Assembly (NCBI GenBank): GCA_902834965.1
Contig: CADFKY010000012.1
Span: 1-19,693 of the forward strand
DNA: 19,693 nucleotides
Direction: 5' to 3'
Source of the DNA: Veillonellaceae bacterium
GTDB taxonomy: Bacteria; Bacillota_C; Negativicutes; Veillonellales; Veillonellaceae
Positions 8,639 through 15,365 of the stretch are shown piece by piece. The translations under genes were made by a program, and so were the position numbers. The notes beneath the pieces were generated by a model. It did no database searches. It had not been told where the DNA came from and worked only from the letters and a program-made list of their open reading frames with translations. Within the stretch, counting starts at the first letter, position 1. Each line of letters opens with the position of its first letter.

Positions 8639-9271
8639 CTAGGATTCTTCCTTTACAGTATTTAAATCACTATAAAGAGTAAACTTAGAAATATTGAAAT
8701 ACTCCGCAATCTTTTCTGAAGATTTAGAGATAAGAAAAGCCCCTTTTTCATTTAAGTAGCTAATAGCTTTTAACCGTTCTACTTTATTCATAAGTGGTCC
8801 AGGTTTACCAACCAACCGTTCTGCTTCTAGTAGTAAATCATCTAATAGTTCCGATACACTTGTAGTAATTTTTTCAACAGTACCAGTCTCAGCTTGGCCT
8901 ATGCCTATAAGACTTTCAAGTGATCGATGCATCATAACAAACTCTGTTATATCCTGATTAATGCCTAACAAATATGCAATATTGCCATCATCATCACGGA
9001 TATACATAGTGGAGGATTTTAATATTCGTCCATCCTTAGTTTTTGTTAGATATCCAAATCTACCTTCACTACCATCATCATAGTTGAGTACATCTAAAAC
9101 TACATGTGATGGACCATCGCCAACATGTCGATTTGTTATCGTCCCATTTTCTATATATACAAGCGATGTATCAAGATCACCTTGTAAGTCATGTATCAGT
9201 ACTTCACAAGATGGTCCAAATTGTATGGCCAATCCATGGGCTATAACTTTTAGCCGTTCCAATGTACTCAT
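8639..9271 (-). CDS. YheO/DauR-type PAS-HTH transcriptional regulator
   Basis: Predicted DNA-binding regulator and first gene of the purine-type cluster. Residues about 5-115 form a YheO-like PAS domain (FGPSCEVLIHDLQ, GRILKSSTMYIRDDDGNIAYLLGINQDITEF), a probable ligand sensor. Residues about 160-207 form a DauR-type helix-turn-helix (SEKIAEYFNISKFTLYSDLN). The 210-residue length is typical of YheO/DauR proteins. The ATG is 8 bases after GGGAGG. Its stop codon overlaps the ygeX SD, so it is co-translated with the enzymes it probably controls. The inverted repeat just downstream of the predicted start of transcription is the best visible operator candidate. Whether it activates or represses, and its inducer, cannot be read from the sequence. 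Confidence 0.85.
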   Translation of the reverse strand: MSTLERLKVIAHGLAIQFGPSCEVLIHDLQGDLDTSLVYIENGTITNRHVGDGPSHVVLDVLNYDDGSEGRFGYLTKTKDGRILKSSTMYIRDDDGNIAYLLGINQDITEFVMMHRSLESLIGIGQAETGTVEKITTSVSELLDDLLLEAERLVGKPGPLMNKVERLKAISYLNEKGAFLISKSSEKIAEYFNISKFTLYSDLNTVKEES

Positions 9272-9378
9272 TGAGATAACCTCCCTCTCATCGGTATCGG
9301 TTAGTCTTTATGGTCTAAATAACTTCAGTCCGTTTACATAATTAGCATTATGATAATAATTCTAACTAATTTTGTATT

Positions 9379-9399
9379 AACCTAATTTTTTGTTAGGTT
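9379..9399. repeat. Inverted repeat just downstream of the cluster promoter (candidate operator)
   Basis: Perfect AACCTAA-N7-TTAGGTT. It lies about +4 to +24 relative to the predicted transcription start, where a bound repressor would block RNA polymerase. It could also form a short leader hairpin. Confidence 0.55.
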
Positions 9400-9409
9400 C
9401 CTTACTTAA

Positions 9410-9438
9410 ATTATAGGTCTATGTATACAAAAATGCAA
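9410..9438 (-). promoter_or_regulatory. Promoter of the regulator-ygeX-ygeY cluster
   Basis: On the minus strand TTGCAT (-35) is followed after exactly 17 bases by a perfect TATAAT (-10). Predicted start near 9403 gives a leader of about 130 bases before the regulator ATG. Confidence 0.65.
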
Positions 9439-9490
9439 TGCTATCATGCATTAAAGTTATCAATAATTATTCAACCATATACGTACATTG

Positions 9491-9510
9491 ATATAAACAC
9501 ATATAAACAC
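9491..9510. repeat. Tandem 10-base repeat upstream of the cluster promoter
   Basis: ATATAAACAC occurs twice without a gap, about 90-110 bases upstream of the predicted transcription start. One helical turn per unit would place two bound proteins on the same DNA face. Function unknown. Confidence 0.5.
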
Positions 9511-9526
9511 TATGATTTTTATCACA
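9511..9526. promoter_or_regulatory. Candidate Crp-family binding site
   Basis: TATGA-N6-TCACA matches the classical TGTGA-N6-TCACA core at 9 of 10 positions and touches the tandem repeat. It is centred about 115 bases upstream of the predicted start. A chance match in AT-rich DNA is possible. Confidence 0.3.
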
Positions 9527-9610
9527 TAATTTCTTTGTTATAAAAAAAATTGATGACCTATTCATCATCATATCTACATAAATAAATATAGTAAAATTCT
9601 ATAGAGACAA

Positions 9611-9670
9611 GTGTATATCTATATTCTTATATCTACAAAACGGATCCCGTATATCAGTGTGTATCTATAT
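9611..9670. repeat. Pair of 14-base direct repeats
   Basis: GTGTATATCTATAT at 9611-9624 and GTGTGTATCTATAT at 9657-9670 agree at 13 of 14 positions and start 46 bases apart in the non-coding region. They may be regulator sites or chance in AT-rich sequence. Confidence 0.4.
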
Positions 9671-9753
9671 CTTTTATAAATATTCCTATCACTCATATCC
9701 CCCAACTTTCTGTTATATAGAGATATGCAAACTTATAATTAATACCAATACAA

Positions 9754-9796
9754 ACAAAAAAGGCTGTAATAACGAATTACCGTTATTACAGCCTTT
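9754..9796 (-). terminator. Terminator of the DUF3793-flavodoxin operon
   Basis: A perfect 16-base-pair stem (arms 9759-9774 and 9781-9796) with a 6-base loop, followed on the minus strand by a run of T. It starts 45 bases after the flavodoxin stop codon. Confidence 0.92.
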
Positions 9797-9841
9797 ATAT
9801 ACTGTTAACTGTTAGGATTTATGTTAATGGTTAAGCGTAAA

Positions 9842-10261
9842 TTATGCGTTTGCTAATGTTTTACCCAATTCTTCACATTGTGCTTTGCCATCATCATCAG
9901 GTTCACCCAAGATAGCTACACCATCAGCTACTAATTCACCGCCAGCATCTTTAATGCGAGTGCCCCAGTCTTCCAACCAAGTACCACCCCAACCATAGGA
10001 GCCGAAGATTGCTACTTTTTTACCACCCAATTTAGCTTCTAGTTCTGTGTAGAATGGTTCAAATTCGCCTTCTTCTAATTGTTCTGCACCCATATCAGCA
10101 CAGCCAAGAGCTAATTTTTCATAAGCTGCTGCTTCATCAACAGATACTTCAGAAACGGATTTTACTTCAACTTCTTGACCTGCAGCTTTGATACCTTCAG
10201 CTACTTCATAAGCCATGCGTTCTGTATTGCCTGTACCGGACCAAAAAATTACACCAATCAT
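9842..10261 (-). CDS. Flavodoxin
   Basis: Small cytoplasmic FMN protein that carries low-potential electrons, usually as a substitute for ferredoxin. The 139-residue protein begins with the phosphate-binding loop WSGTGNTE (7-14), has the 60s loop GCADMGAEQLEEGEFEPF and the 90s isoalloxazine loop FGSYGWGGTWLEDW. It closely resembles the Megasphaera elsdenii flavodoxin in pattern and length. The ATG is 6 bases after a perfect AGGAGG, which contains the TAG of the upstream DUF3793 gene. A strong terminator follows. Whether it is iron-regulated cannot be judged; no clear Fur box was recognised. The redox partner is unknown; compact YgfK is one conceivable client but nothing in the sequence proves it. 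Confidence 0.95.
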   Translation of the reverse strand: MIGVIFWSGTGNTERMAYEVAEGIKAAGQEVEVKSVSEVSVDEAAAYEKLALGCADMGAEQLEEGEFEPFYTELEAKLGGKKVAIFGSYGWGGTWLEDWGTRIKDAGGELVADGVAILGEPDDDGKAQCEELGKTLANA

Positions 10262-10271
10262 CTTGTACCTC

Positions 10272-10859
10272 CTAGGCCGTTCTTGCGACCAATGAACTAA
10301 ATGTTTTTCCCAACATCAATTGAGTTTGACAAAATTCACGACATGCTTTGTAACATAAGAAAGAGCGCTTAGCATCTACCACATCATGGTAAACTTTCCA
10401 TTCCCCACACATACGATATCCACTACCACGACGAGAAATAAAGTATTTCACATCATTTAATGGATAGCCTAAAAATACGCCGATTTCATGTGGAAAATCA
10501 ATGCTCGCCTCCATACGGTATCGTAGATGCTCGAGCATCTCCATAATGCTCATACGATCATGATAACCGTAGGCTTTCAAAAATGTCATCACTGCAGGTT
10601 GCCGTACATAGTCTCGTAATTGCTTCTCACGGAATACCAATAAAAGTCTACGTGCTTTACAGCGACATAATTCAAAGAAGAACAAACCTTTTTCATTGAA
10701 CTCTTTATTATATTCTGTCAATACAAATTGGATTTGTTCATTCATGTCCCGTGGAATAGAAACCAAGTTCGAAAGCTTAATCCCTCGAATTGCCGGTGCA
10801 CAATGATATCCAATGATATGGTCAATTGAATTCATCATAATAGTACCTGCCTGTTGCAT
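10272..10859 (-). CDS. DUF3793 family protein
   Basis: Protein of unknown function in the DUF3793 family, recognised from HCAPAIRGIK near the N-terminus, the FFELCRCKARRLLLVFR segment, FPHEIGVFLGYPLNDVKYF and GEWKVYHD with a following cysteine region. Members occur in anaerobic Firmicutes and Negativicutes and often sit beside flavodoxin genes, as here. About 195 residues, cytoplasmic, no membrane segment seen, with several cysteines. The start is placed at ATG 10859, preceded by AGGGGTGG about 10 bases upstream. A longer frame from ATG 10901 is rejected because that codon overlaps the -10 box of the predicted promoter. It lies 10 bases before flavodoxin, so the two are coexpressed; a role in flavodoxin function or maturation is a guess. 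Confidence 0.8.
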   Translation of the reverse strand: MQQAGTIMMNSIDHIIGYHCAPAIRGIKLSNLVSIPRDMNEQIQFVLTEYNKEFNEKGLFFFELCRCKARRLLLVFREKQLRDYVRQPAVMTFLKAYGYHDRMSIMEMLEHLRYRMEASIDFPHEIGVFLGYPLNDVKYFISRRGSGYRMCGEWKVYHDVVDAKRSFLCYKACREFCQTQLMLGKTFSSLVARTA

Positions 10860-10901
10860 ATCGTTAGAACCACCCCTAATGAGAATAATTCCTATATGCA
10901 C

Positions 10902-10930
10902 ATAGTACTCTTGATGAGAAAAATTGTCAA
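10902..10930 (-). promoter_or_regulatory. Promoter of the DUF3793-flavodoxin operon
   Basis: Perfect TTGACA (-35), 17-base spacer, TACTAT (-10) on the minus strand. Predicted start near 10895 gives a leader of about 36 bases and supports the shorter start of the DUF3793 gene. Confidence 0.7.
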
Positions 10931-10960
10931 GAATAATTGATATATATTTTCAATAATTAT

Positions 10961-11596
10961 TTATTTTTTAACCGTTAGCAAAGTCTTAACTTTAGGGAAT
11001 ATCGCAGCATCATTAGCTTCATTTATAGATATAAAACGTGCATTCGGACCAGTATATTTATCATCAAAAAGGCTAATATGTAAAACTTCATTATAAGAAT
11101 TATTATTAGCTACGCTTTTATATTTTAATGTTCCTTCGTATACATTACCTTGTTTAGCTAATGGCGTTACAACTGTGAAAGTACCAAGGATTGGACTATC
11201 CCCCTTATTAATAGCAGAAGCAAGTGCACCTAGTGAAGATGGATCTGCATTGACATGCTTAGTTTCACTCATGCGACCAGATAATTGCTTACCTAATACT
11301 ACATCACCATATACAGCATAGTTCATTTCATTTTCGTTTTTAATATTCAATGTAGATACATTAGCAGAGGTAGCGCCCGCTTCTATAAACACAGATTTAA
11401 TATCTTTTTTTGCATTGCCTGCAAAAAGTGCTTTAGGATTATTTTGATACATTGTAACACCTTCAGGTAATTTAACACCTTGATATGTTACAGTTTGACT
11501 TTTATTCAAAACGGACTTAATGTTTGCTGCAGAACCTATTGCTGGAACAGATACTAATACAGCAGCTGCAGTAGCAAGTAATACTAATTTTTTCAT
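10961..11596 (-). CDS. Secreted protein of unknown function
   Basis: I do not recognise the family. The 211-residue product starts with a clear Sec signal peptide: MKKL, a hydrophobic stretch from about 4 to 18, and a likely cleavage after GSA at residue 23. No lipobox cysteine is present, so a soluble periplasmic protein is expected if the host is diderm. The mature part is about 188 residues, lacks cysteine, and alternates short polar and hydrophobic strands (TLNIKNENEMNYAVYGDVV, TFTVVTPLAKQGNVYEGTLKYKSV), suggesting a beta-rich fold. The ATG is 4 bases after GAGGAG. A TATAAT box at 11638-11643 suggests its own transcript. No strong terminator was seen after it. Neighbours give no functional hint. 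Confidence 0.8.
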   Translation of the reverse strand: MKKLVLLATAAAVLVSVPAIGSAANIKSVLNKSQTVTYQGVKLPEGVTMYQNNPKALFAGNAKKDIKSVFIEAGATSANVSTLNIKNENEMNYAVYGDVVLGKQLSGRMSETKHVNADPSSLGALASAINKGDSPILGTFTVVTPLAKQGNVYEGTLKYKSVANNNSYNEVLHISLFDDKYTGPNARFISINEANDAAIFPKVKTLLTVKK

Positions 11597-11637
11597 ATGT
11601 CTCCTCTAATGAAATGTTAATGTCACAAACGCTCAAC

Positions 11638-11643
11638 ATTATA
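11638..11643 (-). promoter_or_regulatory. Candidate -10 box for the secreted-protein gene
   Basis: Perfect TATAAT on the minus strand, about 42 bases upstream of the ATG. The matching -35 position falls in the glnS terminator hairpin and is poor, so this is a moderate call. Confidence 0.45.
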
Positions 11644-11659
11644 GTAACAACACAGTAGT

Positions 11660-11689
11660 AAAGAACCGCCCTTAGTGGAGCGGTTCTTT
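11660..11689 (-). terminator. Terminator downstream of glnS
   Basis: 10-base-pair perfect stem (AAAGAACCGC with GCGGTTCTTT) and a 10-base loop, 34 bases after the glnS stop codon. The T run after the stem is weak on both strands, so termination efficiency is uncertain. Confidence 0.65.
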
Positions 11690-11723
11690 ATCATTATCTT
11701 AGCAACGTATATGCCTGACTAAA

Positions 11724-13412
11724 TTATTTTTTTTGTGCCTTAGCCCAGCTATCGCGTAAACCAACAATACGGTTCATTACGATATGATTTGGTGTACTAT
11801 CTTTATCAGTTACAAAGTAACCTTGGCGCAAGAATTGGAAATGGTCTCCTGGTACAGTATTAGCAAGACATGCTTCCCCTTTACTATGGAATACTTGTAA
11901 GGAGTCATGGTTGAAATCGCCCAAGAAGTCTTTACCATCGGAATCTTCTTTAAGTAAATAATCATATAAGCGAGATTCAATATCTACTGCAGTAGATGCT
12001 TCAACCCAGTGCAATGTCCCTTTTACCTTACGAGTGCAACCGCTACCGCTCTTAGTTTCTGGATCATATGTACAGTGTATTTCTGTAATATTGCCATTTT
12101 CATCTTTGATAATATCAGTACATGTAATGAAGTATGCACCTTTTAAGCGTACTTCTTTACCTGGTGCCAAGCGGAAGAATTTCTTAACTGGCTCTTCCAT
12201 AAAGTCATTGCGTTCAATGTAGATTTCACGACCGAATACAACTTCACGGTTACCCAACTCTTCATTTTCTGGATTATTTTCAACCGTGCAAAGTTCAGTT
12301 TGACCTTCTGGATAGTTCGTAATAACAACTTTCACAGGATCAATAACTACCATAGGGCGTGTAGCTTTGAGTTTTAAATCTTCACGGATACAGAACTCAA
12401 GCAAAGCAATATCAACAACGCTATCAGCTTTAGCGACGCCAATGCGATCACAGAAATCACGAATTGCTTCTGGCGTGTAACCACGACGACGTAAACCAGA
12501 AATAGTAGGCATACGAGGATCATCCCAGCCAGCTACGAGACCAGCTTCCACAAGTGCACGCAATTTACGTTTGGACATAACCATTTTAGTTACATTTAAA
12601 CGAGCAAATTCAATTTGTTGCGGAATTTCAGTATCATCCCAATCCTCAAGTACCCAATCATACAATGGACGATGAACTTCAAACTCTAAAGTACAGATAG
12701 AGTGTGTAACACGCTCAATAGCATCTTCAATAGGATGAGCAAAGTCATACATAGGGTAAATCTTCCACTCATTGCCTGTGTTATGATGTTCTGCATTTAC
12801 AATACGATAAATAACAGGGTCGCGCATAACGATATTAGGATGGGCCATGTCGATTTTTGCACGCAATACCTTTTCACCATCAGCGTATTTACCATCTTTC
12901 ATTTCTTCGAAGAGTTTCAAGTTTTCTTCTACGCTACGATCGCGGTACGGGCTATTAACACCAGGTGTAGAGAAATCGCCACGGGTTTGTTTAATTTCAT
13001 CAGCCGTTTGATCATCTACATACGCTTTGCCAAGAGTAATTAATTTCTTAGCATATTCGTACATTTGACCAAAATAGTCAGATGCATAACGTGGTTCATC
13101 AGCCCAATCAAAGCCGAGCCATTTTACATCTTCCATGATGGAGTTTACGTATTCAACATCTTCTTTTGCAGGATTCGTATCATCAAAACGAAGATTTGTT
13201 AAGCCATTGTACTGTTTGCCAATACCAAAGTTAAGACAAATAGATTTAGCATGACCAATATGTAAGTAACCATTTGGTTCTGGTGGGAAGCGAGTTAACA
13301 CACGACCACCGTATTTGCCAGTTTCGTTATCTTTGTTGATGATAGCTTCGATAAAGTTAACAGATACAACTTCTTCAGGAGCTACAGTTTTTTCAATATC
13401 TTTATGTTCCAA
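11724..13412 (-). CDS. glnS: Glutaminyl-tRNA synthetase
   Basis: Class I aminoacyl-tRNA synthetase that charges tRNA-Gln. It has [17 protein letters not shown] with the HIGH motif (about 52-55), [12 protein letters not shown], and the KMSKS-type loop VMSKRKL (about 278-284), followed by the beta-barrel anticodon-binding domains. About 562 residues, normal length. The start is best placed at TTG 13412, which follows GGAGG by 8 bases; the ATG at 13427 overlaps that SD and has no SD of its own. It lies 82 bases after the dehydrogenase gene with no terminator between, so cotranscription is possible. Many bacteria of this branch make Gln-tRNA indirectly with GatCAB, so a direct GlnRS is informative but whether GatCAB is also present is outside the window. 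Confidence 0.95.
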   Translation of the reverse strand: MEHKDIEKTVAPEEVVSVNFIEAIINKDNETGKYGGRVLTRFPPEPNGYLHIGHAKSICLNFGIGKQYNGLTNLRFDDTNPAKEDVEYVNSIMEDVKWLGFDWADEPRYASDYFGQMYEYAKKLITLGKAYVDDQTADEIKQTRGDFSTPGVNSPYRDRSVEENLKLFEEMKDGKYADGEKVLRAKIDMAHPNIVMRDPVIYRIVNAEHHNTGNEWKIYPMYDFAHPIEDAIERVTHSICTLEFEVHRPLYDWVLEDWDDTEIPQQIEFARLNVTKMVMSKRKLRALVEAGLVAGWDDPRMPTISGLRRRGYTPEAIRDFCDRIGVAKADSVVDIALLEFCIREDLKLKATRPMVVIDPVKVVITNYPEGQTELCTVENNPENEELGNREVVFGREIYIERNDFMEEPVKKFFRLAPGKEVRLKGAYFITCTDIIKDENGNITEIHCTYDPETKSGSGCTRKVKGTLHWVEASTAVDIESRLYDYLLKEDSDGKDFLGDFNHDSLQVFHSKGEACLANTVPGDHFQFLRQGYFVTDKDSTPNHIVMNRIVGLRDSWAKAQKK

Positions 13413-13420
13413 CGTTCTAA

Positions 13421-13425
13421 CCTCC
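13421..13425 (-). promoter_or_regulatory. glnS ribosome binding site (supports TTG start)
   Basis: GGAGG lies 8 bases upstream of TTG 13412 and overlaps the only nearby upstream ATG (13427), which therefore has no SD of its own. Confidence 0.65.
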
Positions 13426-13494
13426 ATAGGATAAATATTCTTTTATTTTACCATATTTTGCATAATACCGCATATCTTTTGAGGTCTTGTGAAA

Positions 13495-14544
13495 TTAGTC
13501 GAAATCAGCTAAGTCTATACCAGCTTTTTTAAGCTCTTCTAAGGCAGACTCTACATCCATTTCTGGTTTCTTATAGTTAACTTCTTCATTAACACAGGTC
13601 TTTAATGGTTTCTTATGAACGCCAGCAATAATATTGTCAGCTGTCAAAATAGACATATCATAACGCGTACGATCAGTATAAGAACCAATATGTGGTACGA
13701 TAAGACAGTTCTCAACATCCAATAATGGATGATCTGCTGGCAATGGCTCTGGATCAGTTACGTCAAGTGCTGCGTAATCGATTTCACCTGTTTTTAAGGC
13801 ATTAATCAAAGCATCTGTATCAACGATAGGTCCACGGCCAACATTAACAAACAAAGCAGTATTCTTCATTTTTTTGAAGAATGCTTCATCACACATGTGA
13901 TATGTTTCATCTGTTAGTGGAGCCATCACACAAACTACATCACTAGTAGCTAATAAGTCATCTAATTCCATATACGTAGTTTTATGAATCTTGTCATCAA
14001 TACGCTGATTACGATTATGGTATACCACAGTCATACCGAATGCACGAGCACGACGAGAAATAGATACACCAATAGCCCCCATCCCAATAATACCAAGGGT
14101 ACGGCGACTCAAATCAAAGCCTTTAATATTAGATGGTCTTTGAGCCCAACGTCCTTCTTTTACGAAATTAGCATTTTCCAGAATACGACGACTAGCAGTG
14201 GCAATCAATGTAAAAGCAAGCTCTGCTACGGTTTCATTAAGAACACCTGGCGTATTGCCATAAGGAATACCTGCTGCCGTTAATTCATCAATTTTTACAT
14301 TATCATAACCCACAGCTGCTTGAGCAATAACCTTTAAATTAGGTGCATTTTTTACAAGATCACCGTCTACATCTAAAGGGCGAACACACCACAAACCATC
14401 CGCATCAACGAGCCATTCCTTTAATGTCTCACGAGGCATTACAGTCTTTTCAGTCCATTGGCGCACATCTACGTGCTCTTTTAAATAAGCAATTGCATCT
14501 TTACGGACTAAACCGTTTACAACAACTAGAGGTTTTTTTTCCAT
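13495..14544 (-). CDS. D-isomer-specific 2-hydroxyacid dehydrogenase (glyoxylate/hydroxypyruvate reductase-like)
   Basis: NAD(P)-dependent oxidoreductase that interconverts 2-oxoacids and D-2-hydroxyacids in the cytoplasm. The 349-residue protein has the Rossmann motif GIIGMGAIG (151-159), the catalytic Arg237 in NVGRGPIV, Glu266 in DPEPLPADHPL and His285 in PHIGS, all intact. The second Rossmann strand ends YHNRN rather than in an acidic residue, which favours NADPH. NTPGVLNETVAELAF places it near the glyoxylate/hydroxypyruvate reductase group. An acidic tail of about 30 residues (from about 320) extends beyond the usual end. The ATG follows GGAGG by about 10 bases. Substrate is not decided by the sequence; hydroxypyruvate, glyoxylate or 2-ketogluconate are candidates. 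Phosphoglycerate dehydrogenase is unlikely because there is no ACT domain. Confidence 0.88.
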   Translation of the reverse strand: MEKKPLVVVNGLVRKDAIAYLKEHVDVRQWTEKTVMPRETLKEWLVDADGLWCVRPLDVDGDLVKNAPNLKVIAQAAVGYDNVKIDELTAAGIPYGNTPGVLNETVAELAFTLIATASRRILENANFVKEGRWAQRPSNIKGFDLSRRTLGIIGMGAIGVSISRRARAFGMTVVYHNRNQRIDDKIHKTTYMELDDLLATSDVVCVMAPLTDETYHMCDEAFFKKMKNTALFVNVGRGPIVDTDALINALKTGEIDYAALDVTDPEPLPADHPLLDVENCLIVPHIGSYTDRTRYDMSILTADNIIAGVHKKPLKTCVNEEVNYKKPEMDVESALEELKKAGIDLADFD

Positions 14545-14659
14545 ATGTATAAGTCCTCCAAAAACGTCTTATAATACACGCCCAAGAATTTCGCGTTAAA
14601 GTTAATATTATATATTCCTATTATATACTTATATTTTATACTAGAAAGCTGGCGTAATA

Positions 14660-14696
14660 CAACAAAAAGGAGTAAGGCCTAGGCCTTACTCCTTTT
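14660..14696 (-). terminator. Terminator of mscL
   Basis: A 32-base perfect palindrome (arms 14665-14680 and 14681-14696) that folds into a long stem with a CTAG tip, followed by five T on the minus strand. It starts 20 bases after the mscL stop codon. On the plus strand it also ends in four T. Confidence 0.9.
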
Positions 14697-14715
14697 ATGT
14701 AGCTTTAAATTTGAA

Positions 14716-15183
14716 TTATTTCAAATCTGCTGTACAGTTAGGACATTTAACTGCATCAATGTGAATTTCTGTTTTACAGAATGGACATTCTTTAGTTGTA
14801 GGTGCTTCAGCAGCCTCTTCTTCTTTCGCACTTTTCATCATTTTAGCTAATGCGCGAACCATCAAGAATACAACGAACGCCAAGATTAAGAATTGAATCA
14901 AATCAGTAATGAATGTACCGTATGGCAATACAGAACCAACTGCACGAGCTGTATTAATATCAGCACCAGCCATGAATGCATCTTTAGATGCAGCATTTAA
15001 TGGCAAGTACAAGTTACTGAAATCAATACCGCCTGTGAACAAGCTGATAATAGGCATGAACAAGTTGCTTACAACGGAGTTAACCAACGCTGTGAAAGCA
15101 GCCCCAATAATCATACCAATAGCTAGGTCCATCATGTTACCTTTGAATGCAAAAGCTTTAAAATCGTTCAAAAATTCTTTCAT
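14716..15183 (-). CDS. mscL: Large-conductance mechanosensitive channel with C-terminal zinc ribbon
   Basis: Inner-membrane channel that opens under extreme membrane tension and protects against osmotic downshock. The N-terminal helix FKAFAFKGNMMDLAIGMIIGAAF leads into TM1 (about 17-46); a periplasmic loop with LPYG precedes TM2 (about 90-113). After the charged helix KMMKSAKEEEAAEA the protein has CPFC (133-136) and CPNC (147-150), a zinc-ribbon pattern not found in the E. coli channel. Total 155 residues against about 136 for E. coli MscL. The ATG is 9 bases after AGGAG. It has its own promoter (15236-15264) and terminator, so it is a single-gene unit. The zinc ribbon is expected on the cytoplasmic side; its role is unknown. 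Confidence 0.95.
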   Translation of the reverse strand: MKEFLNDFKAFAFKGNMMDLAIGMIIGAAFTALVNSVVSNLFMPIISLFTGGIDFSNLYLPLNAASKDAFMAGADINTARAVGSVLPYGTFITDLIQFLILAFVVFLMVRALAKMMKSAKEEEAAEAPTTKECPFCKTEIHIDAVKCPNCTADLK

Positions 15184-15235
15184 TTCTCACTACTCCTAGA
15201 TACACTTAATTGAGAATGCGTTAATAACTGTACTA

Positions 15236-15264
15236 ATCATAAAGGAAAGATGAAGAGATGTCAA
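15236..15264 (-). promoter_or_regulatory. Promoter of mscL
   Basis: Perfect TTGACA (-35), 17-base spacer, TATGAT (-10, 5 of 6) on the minus strand. Predicted start near 15229 gives a leader of about 45 bases. Confidence 0.75.
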
Positions 15265-15365
15265 TATTTTTCGATGTAGTTTTTCGAATTTATTTAATAT
15301 AGTTTTTCATAGGTCAATCTAAAATTGTAATAAATCAGTATTTATGCGTACTTTTCGCACCATGT

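Larger units (their letters stand above)
9272..9841. other. 570-base intergenic region
   Basis: Very AT-rich non-coding DNA between the flavodoxin gene and the purine-type cluster. From the right it holds the flavodoxin terminator, two 14-base direct repeats, a short TGATGA/TCATCA inverted repeat near 9551-9567, a Crp-like site, a tandem decamer, the cluster promoter and the candidate operator. No convincing coding frame with a ribosome binding site was seen on either strand. Confidence 0.7.

Noticed and set aside
9421..9753. CRISPR-like array or phage attachment site in the repeat-rich intergenic region
   Set aside because: Repeats are short (10 and 14 bases), only two copies each, without regular spacers, and no cas, integrase or tRNA gene is present.
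10860..10901. 14-residue N-terminal extension of the DUF3793 protein
   Set aside because: The upstream ATG overlaps the -10 box of a strong promoter and would not be transcribed.
14665..14696. 32-base perfect palindrome as a protein-binding operator or attachment site
   Set aside because: It lies just after the mscL stop codon and is followed by a T run on the minus strand, so a terminator explains it fully.
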